Below, piece by piece: positions 8,354-19,716 of a DNA stretch of 64,000 nucleotides. Under the pieces are notes generated by a model that worked only from the letters and a program-made list of their open reading frames with translations, was not told the DNA's origin and searched no databases. The DNA is taken from positions 124,001-188,000 of the forward strand of contig NZ_CP095046.1 of NCBI RefSeq assembly GCF_022919215.1. Reading direction: 5' to 3'. The DNA comes from Hymenobacter cellulosilyticus. Lineage in GTDB: Bacteria > Bacteroidota > Bacteroidia > Cytophagales > Hymenobacteraceae. Every line of letters begins with the position of its first letter. Within the stretch, counting starts at the first letter, position 1. The position numbers and the translations under genes are program-made.

Positions 8354-8868
8354 TTACCGTGGCTTGCGCAGTAGGTAACGCGTCTGGGTCAGGGTGCTGA
8401 TGCTGGTGGTACCCGTATGAATGGGCCGTTGCGGGTCATCAAACCGCAGGCTGGTTTCCACCTGCTGCGTGGCCCGGGTGGGCTGCGTCGAGTTCTGTAT
8501 TTCGAGTAACTCCCAGCCTTCGGCGGCCAGCTCGTTCAGCGTCGTCATCAGCAGCCCGTCCAGCTCGCCCAGTACGGTTTCGGGGAAGTCTTTTTAGTTT
8601 TGGCTGGTTTGAGCATTGTTTGCCCCCGCCAGGCCGGAGCCAGATAAATCTGCTGGTCGTCGTAGAGGTGCACCAGCTGGTACTGGTAGCGCACACCTGG
8701 TGTAACGGGCAGCAGGCTACTGCTGGTCGTCGCCTGAAAGGCAGTTTCGGGCAGCTTGGGCAGTGCTGCGCCCAGTGTCGGCGCGACTGGCGCTGTAGAC
8801 TGAGCTAGGGCCGGGTTAATCAGCAGCAAGGCGGCGGGTAGCAGATAGGCAAGTAAGCGGTATTTCAT
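8354..8868 (-). CDS. Secreted protein of unknown function, frameshifted
   Basis: Reconstructed length is about 171 residues. The N-terminus MKYRLLAYLLPAALLLINPALAQS is a signal peptide with cleavage after ALA. The given sequence breaks at a T5 run (8591-8595 on the plus strand). Adding one base joins LKPAKTKKDFPETVLGELDG to LLMTTLNELAAEGWELLEIQ. The last part, with ELAAEGWELLEI, resembles the end of small proteins in which an N-terminal FEYQLVHLY-like strand (here YQYQLVHLYDD) pairs with a GWELL strand, like the DUF4177 fold; that likeness is tentative. It is convergent with the pyrophosphatase gene. Confidence 0.6.
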
Positions 8869-8895
8869 AGCGAAAGGCATAAATCGTAAAAAGAA

Positions 8896-8937
8896 CTGGC
8901 CGGCCGCTTCCGCTCTACACGGGAGTCGGCCGGCCAG
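8896..8937 (-). terminator. Terminator of uvrB
   Basis: CTGGCCGGCCG pairs with CGGCCGGCCAG (11 bp) around a 20-nt loop. On the minus strand a T-rich run follows the stem. It lies 25 bp after the uvrB stop. Confidence 0.65.
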
Positions 8938-8962
8938 GCTTCTTCTACTTTCATGCCAACGG

Positions 8963-10996
<2,034 letters not shown>

Positions 10997-11068
10997 TCAG
11001 GCAAAAAGGTGACAGCTAAGGCAGCCAAGAATAACTCTATTGGCGCAAGGTAGGTTTCTTCGGAAACG

Positions 11069-11102
11069 AAAAAACCTGCTCAAGTGAATTGAACAGGTTT
11101 TT
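11069..11102 (-). terminator. Terminator of the small lipoprotein gene
   Basis: AAAAACCTGCTCA pairs with TGAACAGGTTTTT (one wobble) around a 7-nt loop. On the minus strand the stem ends in a T6 run. It lies 20 bp after the stop of the gene at 11122-11484 and separates it from uvrB. Confidence 0.75.
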
Positions 11103-11121
11103 CATTTTAATAACCAATACC

Positions 11122-11484
11122 CTAACGGGGGTCACGCCACACCAGACATTCATTGATAAGGTCCTGCTTCTCCCACTGGCAGCTGTTCTGGTACCGGCCG
11201 GAAATACCGGTTCCTTCCGAGCATAGTGGTTTTAGCTGCTCATCGTAATAATTCGCATAGGCATCCGGATAATGAGAATCAACTAGGAATACAATCTTGC
11301 CGTGCACGGTGTAGCGCTTTACTTCCCCAGCCGGATTGGCTTTGGGGTTCTGGAGCAGCTTATCAATCAGGGGCTGGGCTGACGCGACATCACAAGCCGC
11401 AGGAGCCGGTTCAGCAGTATCGTCCTGACACTGGACCATACCCAGGCAACCCCAAACGCCAACTAAAAACAGTAAGGATTTCAT
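11122..11484 (-). CDS. Small secreted protein or lipoprotein (DUF6970-like)
   Basis: 120 residues. The N-terminus is a short hydrophobic signal (MKSLLFLVGVWGCLGMVQCQDD); the cysteine at residue 19 could be a lipobox cysteine, although GMVQC is not ideal. The mature part has LIDKLLQNPKANPAGEVKRYTVHGKIVFLVDS, a segment I recall from small Bacteroidetes DUF6970 proteins, with cysteines in PAACDV, KPLCSE, NSCQW and NECLV that could form two disulfides. Function is unknown. It is on the same strand as its neighbours and is probably its own unit. Confidence 0.55.
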   Translation of the reverse strand: MKSLLFLVGVWGCLGMVQCQDDTAEPAPAACDVASAQPLIDKLLQNPKANPAGEVKRYTVHGKIVFLVDSHYPDAYANYYDEQLKPLCSEGTGISGRYQNSCQWEKQDLINECLVWRDPR

Positions 11485-11523
11485 TGCATAAAGAGGAATG
11501 TGGTGAGATAAACAGATCCGCTC

Positions 11524-13164
11524 CTAGTGGGCTACCACCGTCGCCTTGCCCCCAAACTCTACGCTGGCCTCCATGCCCACTGCGTAGGGCCGGGCCTGGT
11601 AGTTGTTGCGCACCGCATCAGTGTTCAGGGTAGACAGGCCGGCTTCCGCCGTAGGACCCACCGATACGCTCCACTGCGCCGCCATGGGCTGGAAACGTAC
11701 GCCGCCACCGGTGTTAACCGAGCCCTGCACTTTGCGGTAGGGGGAGTTAGTCGATTTCAGCGTGTAGGAAGTCGAGGCTTCGGGCATGCCCTCTAGCTCA
11801 GAACGCGTGCTGAACAGTACATTGACGGCTGCGCCTACCTTGGCGTAGAGCGACCAGCCGGGCTTGGCCGAGCCGTAGCGCACACTCACCGGAACGCCCG
11901 CCGTGCGGTACCGGTACTGGGCCGTACGGAGCTTGGCTGCCTGGGGCGGGGCCAGGAAATTACTTGTAGGCTGATCTTTGCTGGCCAGCGAGGCTTCCAC
12001 GACGGGCATCTTACCATCGAGGAAATAGTAAGAGGTTTGTGAGGTAGCACGCTGCTCGGCTACGGCCAGGCCGGTGCTCACCGTCAGGCGCTTCGAAGCG
12101 GCGTAGTTGGCAGCCAGGGCCACGCGCTGGGCAAAGCCGGGCCGCAGGTTCTGCCGATACTCCTGAGCCGCCTGCTCATAGGTGTTTACGGCGCGGGCCG
12201 CCACTGCTCCCCCCACACTGTTGGCATAAGTAACGTTTGCCGGCGAGGCGCCAAAGCTCATGTTCGGGTTATAGGCCGAGGCGGAATACCCACCCATCAG
12301 GCGCCACCGCTTGGGGCGGGCAGCTACCTCAGGCTTGGGTTCTTCCTGCAGTTCTGCGGGCAGTTGCACGGCCGCCATGCTGGGCGTGCTAGACAAAGCA
12401 GGCTTGAGCGTATCGGGGCGGCTGCCACCAATCAGACCCGGCAAGGCCAGTTGCTGACTGCTCAGCGCGGCCAGCCAGCTGGTAGCGCCGCCCGTAGCTG
12501 GGCGCCCGGCCCCTATCACCCGGTCATAGAAAGAGCCGGCCGAACCGCTTGTCGTTCTGTTATAGGTCGTCCCGGAGGCCGAGCCGTAGGTTCCTGCCGT
12601 TGCCCCCGAGTGATTGAAGGCGGCCCCGCTACGGTTTGCCCCAAACGTGCCGGCCGTAGACATTGTCGCGTCGGCTACCCCGTAGTCGGAGCCTGGCATG
12701 GTGCTACTCGTGGCCATGTCCGTTTCCGTTGGCTGGGCCATCATGGCGGCTAGGCTGGCGGCAGTAGCGTCTCCCAAATATAAATCTGAGGCCGAGCTAG
12801 CGGCATCTGAGGCTGGATCAATGGCAGCATCCGGGCTGGAAACGCTGCGCTTCGCGCTGTGCTGACCAGTAGTAGCCGAAGTAGCCGCCACGGTGCCCGC
12901 CAGATTCGCCGGAGCTGATTGCCGCACGGCCAGCCAGCTGCCCGCTGCCAAAAACAACAGAATGCAGGCGGCAGCGGCCCAGCGGTGCCACACCAGGCGG
13001 CGCCGGAAAGTCTCATTCTGCTGCACCAGCAGCTCGTGGTCTATCTGTTCCCAGAGGTGCATGCGGGGCGCTACCTCAGCTTCGCCCAGCTTCTGCCGAA
13101 ACAGCTGCTCTAAGTCGCCGGTAGGTTCCGGAGTGGGCGTGTGGTTATTTGCGGTAGGTACCAT
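11524..13164 (-). CDS. Anti-sigma-like protein fused to an outer-membrane beta-barrel
   Basis: 546 residues. Residues 1-60 are cytoplasmic and helical (DLEQLFRQKLGEAEVAPRMHLWEQIDHELL), resembling the sigma-binding end of Bacteroidetes anti-sigma proteins. Residues 62-80 (WAAAACILLFLAAGSWLAV) form one membrane helix. Residues about 85-290 are a low-complexity Ala/Ser/Thr/Gly linker. The C-terminus from about 290 alternates in the manner of a porin-like barrel (RYRTAGVPVSVRYGSAK, GMEASVEFGGK). The start overlaps the 3' end of the sigma factor gene by 20 bp in its restored frame, so the two are almost certainly co-translated. It probably tethers the sigma factor at the inner membrane and reaches the outer membrane. 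This role is inference. Confidence 0.7.
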   Translation of the reverse strand: MVPTANNHTPTPEPTGDLEQLFRQKLGEAEVAPRMHLWEQIDHELLVQQNETFRRRLVWHRWAAAACILLFLAAGSWLAVRQSAPANLAGTVAATSATTGQHSAKRSVSSPDAAIDPASDAASSASDLYLGDATAASLAAMMAQPTETDMATSSTMPGSDYGVADATMSTAGTFGANRSGAAFNHSGATAGTYGSASGTTYNRTTSGSAGSFYDRVIGAGRPATGGATSWLAALSSQQLALPGLIGGSRPDTLKPALSSTPSMAAVQLPAELQEEPKPEVAARPKRWRLMGGYSASAYNPNMSFGASPANVTYANSVGGAVAARAVNTYEQAAQEYRQNLRPGFAQRVALAANYAASKRLTVSTGLAVAEQRATSQTSYYFLDGKMPVVEASLASKDQPTSNFLAPPQAAKLRTAQYRYRTAGVPVSVRYGSAKPGWSLYAKVGAAVNVLFSTRSELEGMPEASTSYTLKSTNSPYRKVQGSVNTGGGVRFQPMAAQWSVSVGPTAEAGLSTLNTDAVRNNYQARPYAVGMEASVEFGGKATVVAH

Positions 13165-13698
13165 TGGAACGATGCGCGTCGAGGCGCTCTAATTTGGTCT
13201 TCAAAATTGCCCGGGCCCGGGCGTACTGGGATTTGCTGGTGCCTTCGGAGATGCCCATGAGCTCCCCGATTTCCTTGTGCCCGTAGCCCTCAATGGCAAA
13301 CAGGTTGAACACCATGCGGTAGCGGGGGCCAACTCCTGCACCATAGCCAGCATTTCTTCAAAAGCGTAATTGGAGAGCGTAAATTCCTCTCCGGCCAACT
13401 CTTCGGGGTACTCACCTTCGCTGACGGCTACCAGCGGGGCGTTGCGGCGGTGCTGGCGCAGGGCGGCATTCACCATAATGCGGCGAATCCAGAACTCCAG
13501 CGGGCACTCGCGGCGGAAGTTACGCAGGTTGTTGAATACTGTTATAAAGCCTTCCTGCAGCACATCCTCGGCCTCAAACGTCGTTTGCGCATAGCGCAGG
13601 CACACGGCCATCATCTTCCCGGCAAACCGGTCGTAGAGCTGCTTCTGCATAGCGCGGCTGCCAGCCAGGCACCCGTCAATTATCTCGGCCTCAGTCAT
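13145..13698 (-). CDS. RNA polymerase sigma-70 family (ECF-type) factor, frameshifted
   Basis: Reconstructed length is 184 residues from MTEAEIIDGCLAGSRAMQKQ. Region 2 is clear (QKQLYDRFAGKMMAVCLRYAQTTFEAEDVLQEGFITVFNNL). The given frame is lost at the G5 run 13324-13328 (plus strand). Adding one base restores ELAPRYRMVFNLFAIEGYGH and then the region 4 helix-turn-helix (HKEIGELMGISEGTSKSQYA), ending at 13145. Without the repair region 4 is scrambled. An upstream in-frame start (13821) is less likely because the extension is Ser/Pro-rich with no sigma similarity. The downstream anti-sigma fusion overlaps by 20 bp. It likely directs transcription of an envelope-related regulon. Confidence 0.85.
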
Positions 13699-14169
13699 AG
13701 CGGAAGGCGGGGTAAGGTGGCGCACAGGAGCCGACGCGGCCGGCTTAGCAGTGGAATGCCCATCGGGCAGCAGGCTCCGCAGCCCGCTTACCGAACCCAG
13801 AGCGGAGGACAGAGCACCCATTAGCGGCAGCGGCCCACCTGGCCCACGTTATGCACCGGCCCCTGCAGCCCAGGCTGCGACCGGAAGATGTTTGTAGCCA
13901 ATAATTCCATAGTAAGCGGATAGAATCAGGAAAGGAAAACTACCTAGTGTGGTCTACTAGGATGAGCATAGTAGGAGCGTAGCGGTTGCATGAGGCGGAT
14001 AAAAAACCCAAACTCCGGCAAAAACAACTGTAAGTCAACCGCTTAATTTCCTGCTTAAAGATACATCTCGCGCCTGACCCAGTGCATTATTGCAGTTAAT
14101 AGCTATAAGTAAGGCAACCCCTTCCCTGTTCTGCCGTAGCCTCTGCATCGTTCTACCACAGCCAACCAT
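13699..14169. other. Intergenic region between the sigma factor and wrbA
   Basis: About 470 bp between divergent genes. It must hold both promoters, but I found no full match to the Bacteroidetes consensus. The sigma-proximal 120 bp is an open extension of the sigma frame that I consider non-coding. The part near 14040-14110 is more AT-rich. No RNA gene or repeat was seen. Confidence 0.4.
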
Positions 14170-14784
14170 ATGAAGACCCTTGTTCTGTTCTATTCCACCT
14201 ATGGCCACATCTACAAGATGGCGGAAGCCATTGCCGAAGGTGCCCGCGAGGTGGCCGGCAATGAAGTCGTAATAAAGCGGGTGCCCGAAACCCTCCCTCA
14301 GGCCCTGCTCGACCAGATTGGCGCCACTCAGGCCCAGAAAGCCTTCGAGCACATTCCGGTGGCTACCCCAACCGAGCTAACCGAGTACGACAACATCGTC
14401 TTTGGCACGCCCACCCGCTACGGCAACTTGTGCGGGCAGATGCAGGCCTTTATGGACAGTACCGGCGGCCTGTGGGCTAAAGGAGCCTTGGTGGGCAAAG
14501 TTGGTTCGGTGTTCGTGAGCACGGCTACCCAGCACGGCGGCCAAGAAACCACGATTCGCTCGTTTCATACCGAGCTGCTGCACCACGGCTTCGTAATTGT
14601 GGGTTTGCCCTACGCCTGGCAGGGCCAGATGGGCCACGAAGAGGTAACCGGCGGCACACCCTACGGCGCCAGCACGGTGGCCGGCGGTCAGGGCGAGCGG
14701 CAGCCCAGCGCCAACGAGTTGGAAGGAGCCCGTTTCCAGGGCAAGCACACTTCGGAAATTGCCAGCAAACTAGCTCGTTCCTAA
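14170..14784 (+). CDS. wrbA: NAD(P)H:quinone oxidoreductase, WrbA type
   Basis: 204 residues. It begins [20 protein letters not shown], the flavodoxin FMN phosphate-binding loop (S-T-Y-G-H). It contains the WrbA-specific segments [25 protein letters not shown] and [13 protein letters not shown], and the end [22 protein letters not shown] that forms the active site. WrbA is a cytoplasmic tetramer that reduces quinones by two electrons, protecting against redox cycling. It is a single gene followed by a strong terminator. Confidence 0.95.
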   Translation: MKTLVLFYSTYGHIYKMAEAIAEGAREVAGNEVVIKRVPETLPQALLDQIGATQAQKAFEHIPVATPTELTEYDNIVFGTPTRYGNLCGQMQAFMDSTGGLWAKGALVGKVGSVFVSTATQHGGQETTIRSFHTELLHHGFVIVGLPYAWQGQMGHEEVTGGTPYGASTVAGGQGERQPSANELEGARFQGKHTSEIASKLARS

Positions 14785-14835
14785 CGGAATGCTATATTAG
14801 GCGCTTATTCTCTGCACACTTACCTGCAACCCTTG

Positions 14836-14868
14836 GCAGCCACTTCCCCCGGAGTGGCTGCTTTTTTT
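14836..14868 (+). terminator. Terminator of wrbA
   Basis: GCAGCCACT pairs with AGTGGCTGC around an 8-nt loop, followed by T7: a classic intrinsic terminator 50 bp after the stop. Confidence 0.85.
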
Positions 14869-14975
14869 ATGTCCCGGCTTCAGGCAGAGACATTTATGAT
14901 ATACCATACAGATATTTTACTGACAGATTACTTACGGGCACCGGTCAGATTATTTAGACAACTGGCCGAGTATTG

Positions 14976-15007
14976 TTGGGCCAAATCGACTGGGCTGAGT
15001 AGGTTTG
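14976..15007 (+). promoter_or_regulatory. Candidate promoter for the TonB-family barrel gene
   Basis: TTG at 14976-14978, a 21-bp spacer and TAGGTTTG at 15000-15007 match the Bacteroidetes consensus. The leader to the ATG at 15244 would be about 230 nt, which is long. The rest of the 375-bp gap after the wrbA terminator is AT-rich at 14890-15060, and I see no gene in it; a 68-codon frame at 14833-15039 overlaps the terminator and looks spurious. Confidence 0.45.
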
Positions 15008-15243
15008 TACCGCTTTTTTCCTTCCTGACCTGCGGTTAGTCATATTTTTTTCTCGCGTATTGTAATGCCGCGCCCGCCCCGGCGATTCATAACCGGACTT
15101 CCATTAAGCAGTTAATCCATTCCACGGTGCAACTTCTGTCGGCCTAACCCGACCCTGGGACGAGTTTGCCCCTGGCTTTTATCTCCCTTACACCTGGCCC
15201 ATTGCCGGCCACCTTACTGTTTGCATTTCCTCTTTTGTAGTAT

Positions 15244-17819
15244 ATGAAACGTTATCTACCCATTCTGGTAACTACTGGTCTGCTCACGGCTCCGGCCTGG
15301 GCCCAGACCACGCCCCCAGCCGGAACACCGGCCGGCCGCCCCAGTCAGTCTTCGGCGCCCGGGACCACTGCGCCCAAGCCGCTGGATATACCGGCGGCAC
15401 CCCGCGGCACGGGCCGCCTGACCGGCACCGTACTGGACGCCACCACCAAAAAGCCCGTGGAGTTTGCCACCGTGGCTTTGCTGCCCGCTACCGGCAACCA
15501 GCCCATAGATGGTACCGTGTGCGACGACAAGGGCCGGTTTGCGCTCAAAAGCCTCGCCAGCGGGTCGTACCGGGTGCAGATCAGCTTCGTGGGCTACGTG
15601 ACTCGTACCGAAACCGTAACCATCACCGACGGCACCACCGATCTGAGCACCCTGCAACTTACCTCGGCGGCTCAGAAACTGGGGGAAGTAACCGTAACCG
15701 GAGAGCGGGACGTGGTGGAAACCAAGCCCGACCGGATTGTTTACAACGCCGAAAAGGACATTACCAACTCGGGTGGCACCGCGGCCGACGTGCTGCGCAA
15801 AGTGCCGCTGGTAAACGTGGACCCCGATGGCAACGTGGAGCTGCGGGGCACTTCCAACGTGCGCGTACTTATCAACAACAAGCCTTCCGGCATCGTGGCT
15901 TCGTCGGTAGCGGATGCCATGAAGCAGATTCCGGCCGACCAGATTAAGAGCGTAGAGGTGATTACCACGCCCTCGGCCAAATACGACGCCGAAGGCACGG
16001 GCGGCATCATCAACATTATTCTGAAGAAGAACAATCTGCAGGGTACCAACGGTAGTATCGGATTGGCGGGAGGTACTCGTAGCTCCAATGGCAATGCGTC
16101 GCTGAACTACCGCAAGGGCAAAATCGGGCTGACCAGCTCGGCCAGCGGCTTTGCCTTCTATAGCCCTAACCGCAACGACCTGCGTCGTTCCTTGAAAAAC
16201 CCGGACGGGACTGAAACGCAGGCACTGGAGCAGGATGGCGACGGAAATACGCTGGGTGGCGGCGGCTTCGGCCGGCTGGGCCTTGACTACGACCCGGCCC
16301 AGTACCACAACCTCACGATAGGCTTGCAGGGCAGCATGTTCCGCAACTCCGGCGACTATCAGCAGTTCAACAACGTGCTATTTCCGGTAACGGCGGCCAA
16401 TCAGTTTACGCGCGACACCGACCGGAAATTCCGCACGCAGAGCTACGATTTGAGTGGCTCCTACACCCGGACCTTCGAGCAGAAGCGCCGCGAGTGGAGC
16501 GTACTGGCCCAGCACACCCGCAACCGCAACGAGCAAGATTACGAGCTCAACCAGTACCCTGGCCGCAATGAGGCTGGGGCGGTGCAGTACCGGGAACAGA
16601 GTGACAACCTGGCCCGCAACCTGGAAACCACGCTTCAGACCGACTACGCCCACCCATTCTCGGAAACGGCCCTGCTCGAAACCGGTGCCAAGGCAATTCT
16701 GCGCCGCGTCAGCAGCGACTACGACGTGTACGACCAAGTGGCGCTGAACTTCAATCCAGCCCGTTCCAACCTCTTTAATTACAACCAAGACGTGGTGTCG
16801 GCCTACGGCACCTACGGGTTTTCGGCCTCCAAGAAACTGAGCTTCAAAGTGGGTGCGCGAGTAGAAAACACGCGCGTCCGGGGGACTTTGAGCCCCGGCA
16901 GGATGACAACGCCGGCGTGTCGCAGGACTACTTCAACGTGCTGCCCAACGCGAGCCTGAGCTTCCAGCCCAATAACCCCAAGAAGCCCGGCCAGTCGCTG
17001 CGGCTGGCGTACTCAAAACGGATTCAGCGCCCCCAGATTTTCTACCTCAACCCATTCCGCAACACCTCCGACACGCTCAACGTGAGCTACGGTAACCCCA
17101 AGCTGGAACGTGAGCTAACCGATAGCTACGAGCTAAACTATACCACTTTCATCAAGGGCTCGGTGGTCAACATGTCGGCTTACGTGCGGCGCACCGGCAA
17201 TGCTATTGAAAGTGTCCGCTTTATCCGGAACGGTATCAACAACCAGACCTTTGCCAACATTGGCCGCAACGCCACCTACGGCATCAGCCTGTTTGGCTCG
17301 GTGAAGCCGGTGCCGAAGTGGGACTTGAGCGGTAACGTGAACGTGTACTACGTGTCATTGAAAAGCCCGGCGCTGAGCCTGGAAGACGGTGTGGTCAACA
17401 CGGCGGCTTACGCCAACGACGGGGTGATGTACAGCATCAATGTGAACACCAGCTACAAGTTTGAAAACGGACTGAGCATTCAGGGCTACGGTGGCCTGAA
17501 CTCGCCCCGCGTACAGCTCCAGGGCCAGCAGGCCGCCTGGACGTTCTACTCCGTGGGTATGCGCAAAAACCTGCTTAAGGACAAAGCCGACCTCACGCTC
17601 AGCGCCGACAACTTCCTGAAGGCCACCCGCAACCTGAAGTCGACGCTCGATACCGAGCAGTTCCGCCAGGAAAGCAACAACTACATCTACATGCGCGGGG
17701 TAAAGCTGGCCTTCAACTACCGCTTCGGCAAAGTGTCGGCCCAGCCCCAGAAGCGTCGTAAAGGTATCCAGAACGACGACGCCAAGCAGGGCGAAAGCGG
17801 CGGCCAGGGCCAGCCGTAG
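15244..17819 (+). CDS. TonB-dependent receptor family protein (carboxypeptidase-regulatory domain plus barrel), frameshifted
   Basis: Reconstructed length is 858 residues. In order: a signal peptide (MKRYLPILVTTGLLTAPAWAQ), a Pro/Thr-rich stretch, a carboxypeptidase-regulatory-like domain at about 55-140 (GRLTGTVLDATTKKPVEFAT), a plug domain (ADVLRKVPLVNVDPDGNVEL, TPSAKYDAEGTGGIINIIL), then a long outer-membrane barrel. The frame breaks at the G5 run 16880-16884; adding one G gives RVRGDFEPRQDDNAGVSQDY and continues to 17819. The C-terminus is RRKGIQNDDAKQGESGGQGQ. The short plug and barrel fit the OMP_b-brl_3 group, whose substrates are mostly unknown. No SusD partner is adjacent. Confidence 0.85.
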
Positions 17820-17847
17820 TCCGCTACCGGAAGCAGCTTCTGTTACC

Positions 17848-17886
17848 GAAAAGCCCCTTACTACCGCGTGTAGTAAGGGGCTTTTC
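17848..17886. terminator. Terminator after the TonB-family gene
   Basis: GAAAAGCCCCTTACTA pairs perfectly with TAGTAAGGGGCTTTTC (16 bp), followed by CTTTT on the plus strand. It lies between this gene and aroE, which converge. Confidence 0.8.
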
Positions 17887-17988
17887 CTTTTGGGAATCTC
17901 AACATCATTTAGAGGAAGGATGGCCGCGCCTGGGCTGGAAGCGCAGAATGCTCGCCAGGAAGGACTTCTATTTTTTCATGTTTCTATA

Positions 17989-18732
17989 TCAGCCTTGGTT
18001 CCAGATGCGCCAGGACTCCTCGGCCTGCAGGCAGAGCATTTCGAAGCCGTTCTTGGTTTGGGCACCCTGCTCGGCACCTTTGGCCATGAAGAGGGTTTCA
18101 CTGGGGTTATAAATCAGGTCGTAGAGGTAGTGCCGGGCCGTAAGCTCCGGGTACGGAATGGGCGGACACTCGGCCATGTTGGGAAAGGTGCCCAGCGGCG
18201 TCGTGTTGATAATCAGGGAATGAGCCGCCACAATGGCGGGGGTAAGGTCGGCGTAGGTAAGGCCCGAGGCCAGCGGGTTGCGCGACACCAGCCAGTAGCG
18301 GATACCCAGCTCCCGCAGCGCCGCTTCTACCGCCTTCGAGGAGCCGCCGGTACCCAGTACCAAAGCCCCGGCCTCCTCGCCCCGCAAGGGGTAAAACCGC
18401 CGCAGCGACTCGCGGAAACCGATGTAGTCGGTGTTGTGCCCCACGCGCCGGCCGTCGGCCGTAAACTCAATGACGTTTACGGCCCCAATGCGGGCCGCGG
18501 ACGGTGCCACTTCATCGAGGTAGGGCCAGACCTGCTCTTTGAAGGGAATAGTCACGTTTAAGCCCTGCAGATTGGGCTCCTGGTCGAACAGGCGCGGCAG
18601 GTCCTTGATGCTGCCCAACTCGAACAGGTTGTAGTGGCAATCCTCCAGCCCCAGGTTCTCAAACTTCTGCGAAAAGTAGGTGTGGGAGAAAGAGTGCTCG
18701 AGCTTTAACCCGATAAGTCCGAACTGGCGCAT
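17989..18732 (-). CDS. aroE: Shikimate dehydrogenase
   Basis: 247 residues. AroE reduces 3-dehydroshikimate to shikimate with NADPH in the aromatic amino acid pathway. Seen: LIGLKLEHSFSHTYF (substrate-binding serines), GLNVTIPFKEQVWPYLD with the catalytic lysine, AVNVIEF, HNTDYIGFRESL with the catalytic aspartate, VLGTGGSSKAVEAAL (NADP-binding loop), INTTPLGTFP, and the C-terminal NGFEMLCLQAEESWRIW. It is about 25 residues shorter than the E. coli enzyme, as is usual in Bacteroidetes. It sits alone between terminators. Confidence 0.95.
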   Translation of the reverse strand: MRQFGLIGLKLEHSFSHTYFSQKFENLGLEDCHYNLFELGSIKDLPRLFDQEPNLQGLNVTIPFKEQVWPYLDEVAPSAARIGAVNVIEFTADGRRVGHNTDYIGFRESLRRFYPLRGEEAGALVLGTGGSSKAVEAALRELGIRYWLVSRNPLASGLTYADLTPAIVAAHSLIINTTPLGTFPNMAECPPIPYPELTARHYLYDLIYNPSETLFMAKGAEQGAQTKNGFEMLCLQAEESWRIWNQG

Positions 18733-18769
18733 AGTACGTGAAAAGGAATGGCGTCCCGAAAAAACAAAA

Positions 18770-18805
18770 AAAACCGCCCCAAACCATAAGATTTGGGGCG
18801 GTTTT
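18770..18805 (-). terminator. Terminator of the DedA gene
   Basis: AAAACCGCCCCAAA pairs with TTTGGGGCGGTTTT (14 bp), with an uninterrupted T-run on the minus strand. It lies between DedA and aroE, both on the minus strand. Confidence 0.8.
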
Positions 18806-18831
18806 TGAAAAATTAAATCCTACTGTCTGAC

Positions 18832-19506
18832 TTAGGCGGCGGCTGAGTTACCGCTCATCTTTTCCTTCAGGAACTGAACTGCGGGCGGCAGAATCGAGAA
18901 AAGAATGATGCCGTAAATCACGTAGGTAAAGTTGTGCTGCACCCACGGAATGTTGCCCAGGAAGAAGCCGGCCAGGGTGAGCGAAATAACCCAGAGCAGG
19001 GCCCCGGCAATGCTGTAGCCGATGAAGTAGCTGTACTTCATGGTGCCCACGCCCGCTACAAAGGGCGCAAACGTGCGCACGATGGGAATAAAGCGGGCCA
19101 TGATGATGGTTTTGCCGCCGTGCTTGGCATAGAAGTCCTGGGTTTGCTCCAGGTACTTGCGCTTCAGAAAGCGAAAATCTTCCCGAAACACCCGCGGCCC
19201 CAAATAGTCACCGACAAAGTAGTTAAGGTTGTCGCCCAAAAACGCGGCGGCAATGAGCAGCGGAATCAGGTAGAAAATGTTCAGCAGCGTATCAGGGGAA
19301 CCGGCGGCTACGGGCTGGGCGGCCAGGGTGCCGGCTACGAACAGCAGGGAGTCGCCGGGCAGGAAGGGCAGCACCACCACGCCGGTTTCGGTAAAGACAA
19401 TCAGAAACAGAATCAGGTAAATCAGGTTGCCATACTCACCTACAAGCAGCTTAAGGTGCACATCAAGGTGCAGAATGATGTCGAGGAAATGCTTAATCAG
19501 CTCCAT
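18832..19506 (-). CDS. DedA-family membrane protein
   Basis: 224 residues from MELIKHFLDIILHLD; a start 18 codons upstream was rejected because its extension is hydrophilic and non-homologous. Features: ETGVVVLPFLPGDSLLFVAGTLA (the re-entrant loop with the F/LPGD motif), GDNLNYFVGDYLG, then FYAKHGGKTIIMARFIPIVRTFAPFVAGVG, which carries the conserved arginines. These define the DedA/VTT superfamily, whose members act as lipid scramblases or undecaprenyl-phosphate transporters in the inner membrane. About five membrane segments are predicted. It ends KEKMSGNSAAA. Confidence 0.9.
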   Translation of the reverse strand: MELIKHFLDIILHLDVHLKLLVGEYGNLIYLILFLIVFTETGVVVLPFLPGDSLLFVAGTLAAQPVAAGSPDTLLNIFYLIPLLIAAAFLGDNLNYFVGDYLGPRVFREDFRFLKRKYLEQTQDFYAKHGGKTIIMARFIPIVRTFAPFVAGVGTMKYSYFIGYSIAGALLWVISLTLAGFFLGNIPWVQHNFTYVIYGIILFSILPPAVQFLKEKMSGNSAAA

Positions 19507-19565
19507 GAAGGGAAGTAAGTGAGAGGAATGACTGGGTTGTAACCGGCAAATATCCCACAAAGAAA

Positions 19566-19593
19566 ACAGGCTGCCGGGAAAGTGGCAGCCTGT
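19566..19593 (-). terminator. Terminator of the lipoprotein sugar dehydrogenase gene
   Basis: ACAGGCTGCC pairs perfectly with GGCAGCCTGT around an 8-nt loop, with TTTTCTTTG following on the minus strand. The stem is 120 bp past the stop. The intervening sequence shows nothing else. Confidence 0.6.
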
Positions 19594-19716
19594 TAGCAGA
19601 ATTTGCGTGGAATAATTCCGGTGCCCGGCCAGAGCCAGCCTGTGGAAACAGCGTATGAATGAGCTGAATAGAAGCCGACCGGCACTCCCGTAACGGGTCT
19701 TCCCCGTTACCGGCGC

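Noticed and set aside
14833..15039. 68-codon open frame after wrbA
   Set aside because: It begins inside the wrbA terminator hairpin and has no signal or motif.
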